A stretch of 64,000 nt of DNA, from NCBI GenBank assembly GCA_013538855.1, contig JABXJS010000279.1:1-64000 (forward strand), read 5' to 3'. Below the pieces are notes generated by a model. It was not told the origin of the DNA. It worked only from the letters and a program-made list of their open reading frames with translations, and searched no databases. Source of the DNA: Herpetosiphonaceae bacterium. Lineage in GTDB: Bacteria; Chloroflexota; Chloroflexia; Chloroflexales; Herpetosiphonaceae. Of the stretch, positions 1 through 7,945 are shown in pieces (position 1 is the stretch's first letter; each line of letters begins with the position of its first letter). The translations under genes were made by a program, and so were the position numbers.

Positions 1-21
1 CCGCCGCTACGTGGCCACACA

Positions 22-227
22 GCACCGGCGGCCTTGCACCGCCCGGCCCACGCTGCGCCCGCCGCCACCAACGCAGCGCGCTGATCATCTTTATACTCTG
101 TCACGGATGCCTTCAGCAGCGCACAGCGACACGCACGCCAGCATGCCGCCGTGCGCCCGGCACCGGCGGCCTTGCACCGCCCGGCCCACGCTGCGCCCGC
201 CGCCACCAACGCAGCGCGCTGATCATC
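22..227. repeat. 68-bp direct repeat, two copies
   Basis: Positions 22-89 and 160-227 carry the same 68 bases, separated by a 70-bp spacer. Both copies end in GCGCTGATCATC-type sequence. The repeat is GC-rich, has no convincing start site and is not obviously coding. No gene is recognised in 1-241; the upstream gene, if any, lies outside the window. Confidence 0.85.
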
Positions 228-241
228 ATAATAGGTAGGAG

Positions 242-589
242 TTAGGGGTAGAAACCGCGCGCGGCGGCCAAGCCAAGCCCCTGCAGCGCATGGTGTAGCT
301 CGCTGGCGCGGTGGGCGCAGGCCGGGGACACAACGACCGTCTTGAGCTGGCAAAGACGAGCGGAGCGGGCGATCCAGGCGGTGAGCGGAAAGTGGGCGCA
401 GGCGGCGCGGTCGAGAATAATACAGCTAATGCCGACATCGGCCAGCGTCTCCAGGGTGGCGATTGTCGTCACATCAGCGTGGGTGATCAGATAGTAGGCC
501 AGGCCAAGCGAGCTAAGCAACTGCGACTCAAGCCAGCGCTGGCAGACAGGGTCCAGGGCAACCAGGGCGGCCACAGGCTTCATGGGCAT
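242..589 (-). CDS. Receiver-like small protein (degenerate response regulator domain)
   Basis: A 115-residue protein with the alternating hydrophobic strand/helix pattern of a CheY-type receiver: an ALVALDP start, a central IILD strand end where the phospho-acceptor would sit, and a VVVSPA strand. The usual acidic pair near the N-terminus and the lysine near the C-terminus are not clear, so it may not be phosphorylated. The start at 589 is supported by a GGAG about 5 bases upstream. It is transcribed away from the KaiC-like gene. It could be a divergent or decaying receiver; the family call rests on pattern only. Confidence 0.5.
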   Translation of the reverse strand: MPMKPVAALVALDPVCQRWLESQLLSSLGLAYYLITHADVTTIATLETLADVGISCIILDRAACAHFPLTAWIARSARLCQLKTVVVSPACAHRASELHHALQGLGLAAARGFYP

Positions 590-816
590 AGCGACTCCGT
601 TGTTGGATGCTGGGCATCAGTGTTAAGAGCGCAGCGCCCAAGGGCCAAGCGCTGCGCAACCGCTATGGCCAGTTTAGCGGAAGGGGCAGCGCTCGAACAG
701 CCCTGAAGTAATACAAAAACTACTACAAAAGCAGCGCTCGCCTTTACGTGATGACGATGCTGGTCATAGCGTTCCCGGCAATCCATTGGAACGTGCGGCC
801 GCCATGAAAGGGCAGG

Positions 817-882
817 TCATCTTGAATGAACAATCGGTGCCAGCAGCGCAAAACCAACGGTGAGTGTACGGCGCATCGTCAT
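817..882 (-). CDS. Possible tiny secreted-peptide ORF or gene remnant (21 aa)
   Basis: A perfect AAGGAGGT ribosome-binding site stands 5 bases before an ATG at 882. The ORF reads MTMRRTLTVGFALLAPIVHSR and stops. This looks like the first half of a signal peptide (basic start, hydrophobic core) with no mature part. It could be a real micropeptide, a leader, or a secreted protein gene broken by a frameshift. The rest of 590-1024 holds no other supported gene. Confidence 0.3.
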   Translation of the reverse strand: MTMRRTLTVGFALLAPIVHSR

Positions 883-959
883 AGCATACCTCCTTGACAA
901 GCTCGATGATACCAGGGGCGTACTGCAAGCGCCTGCACGAACAGCGCCACAAGCCGGTA

Positions 960-968
960 TGCTATACT
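960..968 (+). promoter_or_regulatory. Extended -10 promoter for the KaiC-like gene
   Basis: TGCTATACT matches an extended -10 (TGnTATAMT) 57 bases before the chosen ATG at 1025. No good -35 is seen, as is usual for extended -10 promoters. The same word precedes several other genes in this window. Confidence 0.5.
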
Positions 969-1024
969 AAAACACTACCCGAGACAGAAGGTTGAGCCAT
1001 AAACCTGTTTTTGGAGGCGGAGAC

Positions 1025-1714
1025 ATGGACGTACATTCGCACCCCCGCCCGCTTGAGCGCGTGTCCACCGGCATCGACAGTCTTGACACGATCTTGCATG
1101 GCGGATTTTTCCGCGGGAGCTTGTACTTAATCATTGGGATACCTGGTGGCGGCAAGACGATCCTCGCCAACCAGATCGCCTACAGCACCATCGCCAATGG
1201 TGGCAAGGTGAGCTACTTCACCGTGTTAGCGGAGACGCACTCGCGGCTCTTCTCCTACCTCAACCAGTTTGATTTTTTCAACTACGCCGCGATCGGCGAC
1301 ACCATCACCTACGTGAACGGCTACCAGTCATTCAAGGACTCAGGGCTAGGCGGGCTGCTGCAGCACATCAAGCGCACAGTGCAGGCCGAAAACCCGACCC
1401 TGCTGATCCTCGACGGCATTCCTATGCCCCACACCAACGAGCGCAACGACCCAGGCACCGACGATTTTATCCATGAGCTACAGACCTACAGCGAGTACAC
1501 GCAGTGCACCAGCCTTGTGCTGACGCCGGCCAACCCCGACCGCCGCTACAGCCACGCGTTGACCATGGCCGACGGGCATTTAGAGCTGACCAACACCATC
1601 AAAAGCCACGAGGCGATTCGGACTCTGGTGGTGCACAAATTGCGCGGAAGCGACTATATTCCCGGTGACCATGTGTTCACTATCGCACCAGCAGGAATTG
1701 TTTTTCGTACATAA
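1025..1714 (+). CDS. KaiC/RAD55-family P-loop ATPase
   Basis: A 229-residue single-domain RecA-fold ATPase of the KaiC/RAD55 type. The typical opening, a short lead and then STGIDSLDTILHGGF, is followed by Walker A GIPGGGKT (residues 38-45) and a Walker B-like strand LLILDG. The ATG at 1025 is chosen because GGAGGCGGAG lies just before it; a TTG at 992 has no such site. Such stand-alone domains often work beside response regulators in signalling, and here a receiver gene begins 14 bases after its stop. The partner and output are unknown. It is much shorter than the two-domain clock KaiC and is not a clock protein. Confidence 0.85.
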   Translation: MDVHSHPRPLERVSTGIDSLDTILHGGFFRGSLYLIIGIPGGGKTILANQIAYSTIANGGKVSYFTVLAETHSRLFSYLNQFDFFNYAAIGDTITYVNGYQSFKDSGLGGLLQHIKRTVQAENPTLLILDGIPMPHTNERNDPGTDDFIHELQTYSEYTQCTSLVLTPANPDRRYSHALTMADGHLELTNTIKSHEAIRTLVVHKLRGSDYIPGDHVFTIAPAGIVFRT

Positions 1715-1728
1715 AAGTGGAGTTGGTC

Positions 1729-2079
1729 ATGGCCCGCATTCTGGTTATCGACGATGAGCTAGCAATTGCCGACTTAATCGCGCAAACGCTCCGTGATGAG
1801 GGCTATAGCGTTGATATCGCCACCGATGGCCGCTACGGCCTAGAGCTCGTCGCCCAAAAGCAGCCCGATCTTGTGATCTCCGATGTGATGATGCCGCAGA
1901 TTAATGGTCTCGAGCTTTGTCGCCGCATTCGGCGCGCACCAGCCACGCAGGCCGTGCCTGTGATTTTGATGAGCGCTGCGCCCGTGCCCAAAACCGACGA
2001 GCCGCTCTGCTCGGCGTTTTTGGCGAAGCCGTTCGACCTGCTGCGCCTGATCGATCTCGTCGAGACCGTTTTAGCGTGA
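1729..2079 (+). CDS. Stand-alone response-regulator receiver
   Basis: A 116-residue CheY-like receiver with all the key residues: DD near the N-terminus (VIDDE), the phospho-acceptor Asp in VISDVMMP, a Ser in LMSAA at the switch position and Lys in AKPFD. There is no output domain. The ATG at 1729 is preferred over a GTG at 1717 because GGAG lies 6 bases before it. It almost certainly shares a transcript with the KaiC-like ATPase upstream. Its cognate kinase is not adjacent; the window holds several orphan kinases. Confidence 0.9.
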   Translation: MARILVIDDELAIADLIAQTLRDEGYSVDIATDGRYGLELVAQKQPDLVISDVMMPQINGLELCRRIRRAPATQAVPVILMSAAPVPKTDEPLCSAFLAKPFDLLRLIDLVETVLA

Positions 2080-2186
2080 GCGCCAGCTACCCAACACCAC
2101 CATGGATGGCCGCTGCTGCCAGCGCCCGGCTCCAGGCAGCAGTGCCATCCTCAGCACAATCCAATGCGTAGATAGGGAGGACCGGA

Positions 2187-3008
2187 ATGCGTATTCCAGA
2201 GGATACGCCACAGCGCAACGTGCGCACAGTGCTCCAGCAGCTCATCGAGCAACAGCAGCTTCAGCTTGAGATCACCGACAAGCTCGTCGCCACCCTTGAG
2301 GCGCTGACCAGCGCCGACAGCGCCGCGCCACAGCTGGTGCAGATGATCATCACGAACTATATTCGTGACCACCCGGTGATCGAGGCGCTCAGCGATGAAT
2401 TGCACGATGATCACGCCCGCCGCTGGTACGAGTGCGAGCAGCTGGGCATGCGACTGCTTAGCATCACCAACAACAACTGGGTTGGCGACACAAGCATGGA
2501 CCTTGATGATGTCTGGCAGATCATCGCGCAGCAGATCTACCTAGCGCTGCCAACCTTCAAATATCGCAGCAAGTACACCACGTGGCTCAGCCGCATCATT
2601 AGCCAGAGCCATAAGCAGCTGGTACGCGATAGCACCCGCCAGAAGCGCGACTGGCGTCGCCGCGAGTCGCTCGACAGCGCCGAGCACAGCACGCTCGTGT
2701 CTGCCGCGCCAGCCCCTGACCAGCAGCTAGAGTACAGCGAGCTGCTGCAGCTGGTCGAAACCAAGCTGCGCGAGCAGCCTGTGCCCCACCTGCGTGCGGT
2801 GTTCTTGCTGTCCCACCTGCGCGGCTGGCGCGGCGTCGAAATCGCCGCCAAGCTGGGCATTAGCCAGCCATATGTGTCGATCTTGCTCAGCAAAGCGCTG
2901 GACGTGCTGCGCCAAGACCCAGTCCTACGCAGCTGGATCAGCGACGATCCACCTGCTGATGCAGCCGATGACCACAACGATCCAGATGCGGCGGAGGATG
3001 ACTTATAG
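2187..3008 (+). CDS. Sigma-70 family (ECF-like) sigma factor
   Basis: A 273-residue protein. Residues about 100-150 (DDVWQII, then TFKYRSKYTTWLSRI) match sigma region 2, which contacts the -10 element. Residues about 195-245 (RAVFLLSHLRGW..EIAAKLGISQPYVSILLSKAL) form the region 4 helix-turn-helix. An extra N-terminal segment of about 90 residues and an acidic C-terminal tail (DDPPADAADDHNDP) are unusual for an ECF factor. GGGAGG stands before the ATG. The next gene encodes a protein with two zinc anti-sigma motifs, and the one after a TPR-CHAT protease, so it probably drives this cassette under anti-sigma control. Confidence 0.85.
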   Translation: MRIPEDTPQRNVRTVLQQLIEQQQLQLEITDKLVATLEALTSADSAAPQLVQMIITNYIRDHPVIEALSDELHDDHARRWYECEQLGMRLLSITNNNWVGDTSMDLDDVWQIIAQQIYLALPTFKYRSKYTTWLSRIISQSHKQLVRDSTRQKRDWRRRESLDSAEHSTLVSAAPAPDQQLEYSELLQLVETKLREQPVPHLRAVFLLSHLRGWRGVEIAAKLGISQPYVSILLSKALDVLRQDPVLRSWISDDPPADAADDHNDPDAAEDDL

Positions 3009-3120
3009 AAATCGGATTAAGGGCAACTATACCGATAGTGGCAATAAACCGAGAGCGGGAGACAGTTGCACGCAGCTGGCTTTCTTCATCTGAAGCGCTC
3101 ATTCATCTGGAGAAGTTTCT

Positions 3121-3927
3121 ATGTACGTATGCCAAAATGTTCAAGACGCAATCGACCGTCTGCTGGAGGCCGCCGACCTGGCGGTGATCGACCAAGCACT
3201 GATCGACCATATCACCGACTGTCCCAACTGCCAGGCGCTGATCGACGCACGCATGCAGCAGCTTGGCGCGGCCTTTGCCGTCGCTGCCGAGCAGGCCCAA
3301 GCGCTCAGCCACAGCAGCGTCCAGACGCGCATCGACGAGCTGATCGACCTTGCGGCGCTCGACCAGCAGCTGGCGCTGCGCCGCTACCCTGCCGAGTGGC
3401 TGCACCTGCTTGGCTGCGCCGAGTGTGCGGAGGTCTACACCGACACCAAGCAGCTCGTCGCACACATCGAGATCGCTGCCGCTCCAGCGACCGCGCCACA
3501 GCCGCTCCAGCACACACCAAGCGCCCAGGCCCCCAGCGGCCTGCTGTCGGCCGCACGCCAGACGATCGCCCGCTGGAGTCGCGAGCTGCTCAACGCTTGG
3601 TTCAGCGACCTGCGCCTCCAGCTTGAAACAGCGCGCGATTTGGAGCAAGCGCCAGCGCACCGCCTGCCCAACCAGCAGCTTAGCGAAGACTACGCCTTCA
3701 GCGTGCAGATTCGCGTGATCAGCAGCGCTGAAATCAATATCAGTGTATCCATGCAGCCGATCATCAGCGGCATGCTGGTGCTGAGCATCGGCGCGCAGCA
3801 GTTCCACAGCCTGATCGATCAACACGGCAATGCAAACTTCGGCACCGTGCCAGCACAGCTGCTGACCGACCCAGACGGACCACCGCTGGAGCTGCACCTG
3901 GCCACAGACGAGCCATTTGCTCCCTGA
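3121..3927 (+). CDS. Cytosolic protein with two HxxxCxxC zinc anti-sigma motifs
   Basis: A 268-residue protein. Two copies of the zinc anti-sigma motif are visible: H30-C34-C37 (HITDCPNC) and H95-C99-C102 (HLLGCAEC). This suggests a duplicated anti-sigma zinc-finger domain. No membrane segment is present, unlike many anti-sigma factors. The C-terminal half (about 170-268) looks beta-rich and has no recognised family. It starts 112 bases after the sigma gene. The inferred role is to hold the sigma factor inactive, possibly sensing redox through the cysteines. The duplication and the lack of a membrane anchor are the odd points. Confidence 0.7.
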   Translation: MYVCQNVQDAIDRLLEAADLAVIDQALIDHITDCPNCQALIDARMQQLGAAFAVAAEQAQALSHSSVQTRIDELIDLAALDQQLALRRYPAEWLHLLGCAECAEVYTDTKQLVAHIEIAAAPATAPQPLQHTPSAQAPSGLLSAARQTIARWSRELLNAWFSDLRLQLETARDLEQAPAHRLPNQQLSEDYAFSVQIRVISSAEINISVSMQPIISGMLVLSIGAQQFHSLIDQHGNANFGTVPAQLLTDPDGPPLELHLATDEPFAP

Positions 3928-3983
3928 GCAAGGGTTAAGTATTATAGCTGGCAGAGGCCATACAGCTAGTGCAAGGAGACTGT

Positions 3984-6806
3984 ATGTTTTTGCCCACTCT
4001 GCCCGCCGACTGCCAGCGCATCCTCCACGTTCTACTGCGCGCACCGCAGCGCGCCTACCACATCGCCCAGCGCGCCTACCAGCGTAGCGCCAGCGCAACC
4101 AGTCTGACGGCTGCGTTCTGTGGCTATACTTTCGGTTGGTGCGCGCTCTACACCGAGCACGTGGCCGAGGCCCAGGAGCCGCTGCAGGCCGCGCAGACGC
4201 TGTTTGAGCAGCATGGTGAGCAGCTCACCGCCCTCGCCTGCCGCCGTGCGCTGCTCGTCGCGGCCTGGAAGCAGAGCGCCGGTGCGCAGCTGCAAGCGCA
4301 ATGGGAGGCGCTATGTATCGAGCTGGCCGCCCACAGCGCCGACCAGCTGCTGGCGCAGACCCAAACTGATCGGCTTGGTCATCTCAACGCGCTTGGCCGC
4401 AGCCAGGACGTGCTTAAGCTCGCGCCAAGCTTGGCCGCGCAGCTGCACGCGCTCGGGCTGACGTTCGACCTTGGTCGCCTATGGCGCATGAGCGCCTTCG
4501 CCCTGATCAACAGCGCGCAGTTTGCGCAGGCCAAGCAGCAGCTCGATCAAGCGCGCGAGCTGTTCGCCGAGCTGCGCTACCCGCTTGAGCTAGGGCGCTG
4601 CTACATCGACAGCGGCTACCTGCTCCAGCGCCAGGATCAGTTCAGCGCTGCCCAAGACTGCTTCGAGCAGGCCCACGTCATCTTTGCCCGCGCCGGACTG
4701 CCCTACCTCGACGCCATGGCCCAGTACAACATCGGCATCTCGGCCGGGCGCATGGGCCAGGCGGCGCAGGCCATGCACCTGATGCTGGCGGCGCGCAAAA
4801 CGTTCTTCGAGCTTGAGCGCATGCTGATGGTCAGCAAGTGTGACAATGATCTTGGCGTGATCGCGCACATGGCCGGGCTATACGAGCTGGCGGCCGCCGC
4901 CTACCGCCGCAGCCAGCTCATCGCCGAGCAGCTAGACAACCAGCATACCGCCACGCAGATGCAGATGAACCAGGGCCTGACCATGAGTCACCAGCGCCCA
5001 CAGCTCGCGCTGCGGCTGCTACAGCAGGCGGACGAGGCGGCGGCGCTGCTCAATGATCCGCTGCTCTGCGGCCAGATTCAGCTGAATCTGGCTGGCGTGT
5101 GGCGCACGCTTGGCCAGCCCGCAGAGGCACACACCGCACTGCAGCAGGCGCAGCACTGGTTCACCAGCATTAACCACCAGGTCAATCTTGGCAAGGTGTG
5201 GGTCGAAGCGAGCCAGCTGGCCTTTGACGCTGCGGATTTCAGCCGCGCCGCCGAGCTGCTGCAGCGTGCGGCCGCCGTGCTGCACGAGCGCCCCGACTTC
5301 CGCTGGCGCATTCTGCATGGCCTGGGCCGCTGCGCCGCCCACGCTGGCCAGCGCGCTGTGGCGCTCGATCACTACCTTGAGGCGCTGCAGCTTGTGCACA
5401 ACCTGCGCCAGAGCTTCGCCAGCGAGCACGCCTCCAGCAGCGTCTTTCGCGCAGCCCAGGCGCTCTTTGACGACGCGCTCGTGCTCGCGGTTGAGATCGC
5501 CACACCTGCCACCGTGCTCGCCATCATCGAGCAGCAGCGGGCGCTGATGCTCAGCCGCCAGATCCACGATCAGCGCCTGATCCCAGCCGAGCTACACGCC
5601 AGCCTCCAGCGCCAGAAGCAGCGCCTGCTGCGCGCCATCGAGCAGCCGCAGACACCAGCCAAGCAGCTTGATCTGCTGATGCAGCAGTATCTGGAGCTGT
5701 GGTTTCAGGCTCAGCACACGCAGCCACGGCCGCCGATGATCACCCCCGAGCTTGATCTTGTGGCCCTGCGCGCCAATCTCAGCGCCGCCTATCCTGCTGG
5801 CTGGACCGTGCTGATCTACGCCGAGTATGCCGAGCAGCTGGCCCTGATCACCCTCACCGCTGCCAGCGTCGAGCTTGAGCAGCGGCCGCTTGACCCACGC
5901 TTGCGTCGGCTCATCGACCGCTGCTGCGCCCCTGAGGAGCGCAACAACACCTTTGGCCTAGCCCTTCAGCGCGTCAGCGCCCGCCCCTGGGCCGACCTCA
6001 GCGACCTGGCCCAGCAGCTCATCCCCGCCGCAGTGCAGGCGAACCTGCATCCTGACCAGCATCTGCTGATCGTTGCCTGCCAAGCGCTGCACACGCTCAC
6101 CTGGCCGACGCTGCGCCTCGACTCACACTGGCTCTGCGAGCGTGCGATTGTGCAGCAGATACCCTCGCTCACGCTCTGGCAGCAGCTTCAGCAGCAGCCG
6201 AGCAAGGGCCACGACGGCCTAATCATCGGCTGTGAGCACTTCCACGGCCGGGCGCTGGACCTGCCCGGAGCCAAGGCGGAGGTGGCGCTTGTCGAGCGGC
6301 TGCTGCCTGCACCAGCCGAGGTGCTCTTCGGTGCCCAGGCCGATCCACAGGCGCTGCTCCAGCGCGCCCGCGCTGGCGATCTGGCGCGCTTCCGCTGGCT
6401 GCACATCGCCAGCCACGCGCAGATCCATCCGGTCAGCGGCCTGGTTGCGCGCATTCTGCTGCACGACGGCGATCTGCTCTACACCGATCTGGTTGACTTA
6501 GGCTTGGGCGGGGCGACAGTCGTGCTCTCCACGTGCTACGGGGCGAGCGGCGAGGCGCTGCCTGGCGACGAAGTGCTCAGCCTCCAGCGCGCGCTGCTCA
6601 TCGGCGGCGCACGTACCGTAATCGCCAATCTGTGGCCGAGCAACGATCAGCGTGGGCTGGCGCTGATCGAGCGGCTCTACGTGCATCTAGCGCAGCCAGA
6701 CAGCGATGCCGCCAGCGCGCTTGCCCTGGCCCAGCGCGACTTGATCGCCAGCGCCGAGCATGCCGCACCGCTGATCTGGGGCGGATTCCAGCTGCTCGGC
6801 GCGTAA
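3984..6806 (+). CDS. TPR-CHAT protein (caspase-like protease with tetratricopeptide array)
   Basis: A 940-residue protein. Residues about 20-480 are helical repeats of tetratricopeptide type. The C-terminal third (about 597-940) is a CHAT domain, a caspase/separase-fold peptidase. The likely catalytic dyad is His811 in HIASHA and Cys851 in LSTCYGA. The ATG at 3984 is used because AGGAG precedes it; a GTG at 3969 lies before that site. Some TPR-CHAT proteases act in defence or programmed death by cutting a partner when a sensor is triggered (known for the family). Here it is the third gene after a sigma factor and an anti-sigma-like protein, so the substrate could be one of them; that is inference. 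Confidence 0.88.
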   Translation: MFLPTLPADCQRILHVLLRAPQRAYHIAQRAYQRSASATSLTAAFCGYTFGWCALYTEHVAEAQEPLQAAQTLFEQHGEQLTALACRRALLVAAWKQSAGAQLQAQWEALCIELAAHSADQLLAQTQTDRLGHLNALGRSQDVLKLAPSLAAQLHALGLTFDLGRLWRMSAFALINSAQFAQAKQQLDQARELFAELRYPLELGRCYIDSGYLLQRQDQFSAAQDCFEQAHVIFARAGLPYLDAMAQYNIGISAGRMGQAAQAMHLMLAARKTFFELERMLMVSKCDNDLGVIAHMAGLYELAAAAYRRSQLIAEQLDNQHTATQMQMNQGLTMSHQRPQLALRLLQQADEAAALLNDPLLCGQIQLNLAGVWRTLGQPAEAHTALQQAQHWFTSINHQVNLGKVWVEASQLAFDAADFSRAAELLQRAAAVLHERPDFRWRILHGLGRCAAHAGQRAVALDHYLEALQLVHNLRQSFASEHASSSVFRAAQALFDDALVLAVEIATPATVLAIIEQQRALMLSRQIHDQRLIPAELHASLQRQKQRLLRAIEQPQTPAKQLDLLMQQYLELWFQAQHTQPRPPMITPELDLVALRANLSAAYPAGWTVLIYAEYAEQLALITLTAASVELEQRPLDPRLRRLIDRCCAPEERNNTFGLALQRVSARPWADLSDLAQQLIPAAVQANLHPDQHLLIVACQALHTLTWPTLRLDSHWLCERAIVQQIPSLTLWQQLQQQPSKGHDGLIIGCEHFHGRALDLPGAKAEVALVERLLPAPAEVLFGAQADPQALLQRARAGDLARFRWLHIASHAQIHPVSGLVARILLHDGDLLYTDLVDLGLGGATVVLSTCYGASGEALPGDEVLSLQRALLIGGARTVIANLWPSNDQRGLALIERLYVHLAQPDSDAASALALAQRDLIASAEHAAPLIWGGFQLLGA

Positions 6807-6847
6807 GCCAGCGCTGCCAGCGCAGGGCCAACAGCGCGCCCATGAAT

Positions 6848-6887
6848 CAGCGCGGCTGCCGATCACAGAGGATCAGCAGCCGCGCTG
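6848..6887 (+). terminator. Hairpin after the CHAT gene
   Basis: A perfect 12-bp stem, CAGCGCGGCTGC (6848-6859) with its complement at 6876-6887, and a 16-base loop, lies 41 bases after the CHAT stop. There is no long T run. It also lies beyond the stop of the opposite-strand peptide gene at 6922 and could serve both. Confidence 0.6.
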
Positions 6888-6921
6888 TGTGCCGTCATCA
6901 ACTGCGCCGAACCACCAAGGA

Positions 6922-7089
6922 TTAACCGCCGTCACCGCCGCCGCAGGTAGTCGGATCGCAGGCCACCGTCACCGGCGCGTGCGTCGCCGTAGCAGGCGGG
7001 CTGTGCTGCGCCACCAGCGGCCCAGCCAAGACCACTGCGCATAAAACCAAGAAGAGCCGACGCTTGAGTTGAACGAACGACGTAGACAT
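6922..7089 (-). CDS. Small secreted peptide (55 aa) with CGGGDGG tail
   Basis: This ORF has a strong GAGGAGG site before its ATG at 7089. It encodes a clear signal peptide: basic KRR, then LFLVLCAVVLAG and a VAQ cleavage region. The mature part is only about 27 residues, ending ACDPTTCGGGDGG. The two cysteines could form a disulphide. I do not recognise the family. It faces the CHAT gene tail to tail and has no obvious processing enzyme next to it. It might be a structural or signalling peptide, or a modified peptide precursor. Confidence 0.6.
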   Translation of the reverse strand: MSTSFVQLKRRLFLVLCAVVLAGPLVAQHSPPATATHAPVTVACDPTTCGGGDGG

Positions 7090-7377
7090 GGACGACCTCC
7101 TCGTTGAACACGTGGTTCAACTGCGGAGGAGCGGCGCTAGAGGCTTGCTCAAGCGCCTGGGGTACGCGGTTCACTTACCCTGATTATCGCGGCGCAGGCC
7201 GTCACAAATGTGGCTTAGTGTTAGGATTTCTAGCGCCACATTCAAGCCGACATCCCAGCGCCAGCATGGGCGCATGCGTGCGCCAGCCGGTGCGCAGCGA
7301 GGGCATATTTGTGCCCTGCCGCCGACCTATACTGCAAGCATCGACATATTGATCCGGTTCACTACAGAGGAGCAGCT

Positions 7378-7815
7378 ATGGGGTACGCGGAAACTCACTT
7401 GATGACGAATGAGCACATCATTCACTCGACGAAGGTTCACTGGATTGTCTTTGTGCGCCCGCTGATTGTGCTCGTGCTGGCGGGCGGGTTCTTCACCCAG
7501 CAGCTCAGCGAGTACGGCATTGTGCTGCTGGCGCTCGGCGTGATCGATCTTCTGCGCAGCCTCGTGCTCTACACCAGCTCAGAGTTTGTGCTGACCGATC
7601 GGCGCGTGCTGATGAAGACAGGCTTTCTACAGCGCAGCTCGCTGGAGCTGCTGCTGACCAAGGTGGAATCGCTCGCAATCAACCAGGGGCTGCTCGGGCG
7701 GATGCTCGGCTACGGCACCCTGGTGCTGATCGGCTCGGGCGGCACGCGCACACCGTTCAGCTCGGTGCAGGCACCGCTGGAGTTTCGCCGCCACGTGCAG
7801 CAGCAGATCGGCTAA
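7378..7815 (+). CDS. Membrane protein with bacterial PH domain (bPH_2/DUF304 type)
   Basis: A 145-residue protein. Residues about 22-66 form two membrane segments (IVFVRPLIVLVLAGG and IVLLALGVIDLLRSL). The rest is a bacterial PH-like domain, with the hallmark strands FVLTDRRVLMKTG, LLLTKVESLAINQGLLGR and the GYGTLVLIGSGG loop. The ATG at 7378 follows AGAGGAG; upstream in-frame starts lack a site. Such proteins sit in the inner membrane with the PH domain in the cytosol; their molecular task is poorly known. A strong hairpin follows, so it is likely transcribed alone. Between 7090 and 7377 I see no gene. Confidence 0.85.
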   Translation: MGYAETHLMTNEHIIHSTKVHWIVFVRPLIVLVLAGGFFTQQLSEYGIVLLALGVIDLLRSLVLYTSSEFVLTDRRVLMKTGFLQRSSLELLLTKVESLAINQGLLGRMLGYGTLVLIGSGGTRTPFSSVQAPLEFRRHVQQQIG

Positions 7816-7829
7816 GCGCATGGCAACCC

Positions 7830-7861
7830 ACGGCCGCAGGGACAGCAATCCCTGCGGCCGT
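7830..7861 (+). terminator. Intrinsic-type hairpin after the PH-domain gene
   Basis: A perfect 13-bp inverted repeat, ACGGCCGCAGGGA (7830-7842), loop CAGCAA, complement 7849-7861, begins 15 bases after the stop codon. It is followed by ACCATTTAA rather than a pure T tract. Confidence 0.75.
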
Positions 7862-7882
7862 ACCATTTAAGCTCCAGAGCCG

Positions 7883-7912
7883 TTGTGCACAGGTGTGATT
7901 GTTTGCTACAAT
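7883..7912 (+). promoter_or_regulatory. Promoter for the LRR gene
   Basis: TTGTGC (7883-7888) and an extended -10 TGCTACAAT (7904-7912) are spaced 18 bp apart, 34 bases before the ATG at 7946. Confidence 0.55.
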
Positions 7913-7945
7913 CGCAGCATCCAGCACCGAAAGGAATAACAATCC

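Noticed and set aside
580-786. Minus-strand ORF with a lipobox-like LLQGC
   Set aside because: No ribosome-binding site, overlaps the receiver-like gene start, and the sequence after the Cys shows no family pattern.
1025-1714. Circadian KaiC
   Set aside because: Only one ATPase domain, and no kaiA or kaiB beside it; a general KaiC/RAD55-like ATPase is the safer call.
3103-4098. 331-codon minus-strand ORF
   Set aside because: Antisense to the double zinc-finger gene; codon pattern is a mirror of that gene and it has no recognisable domain.
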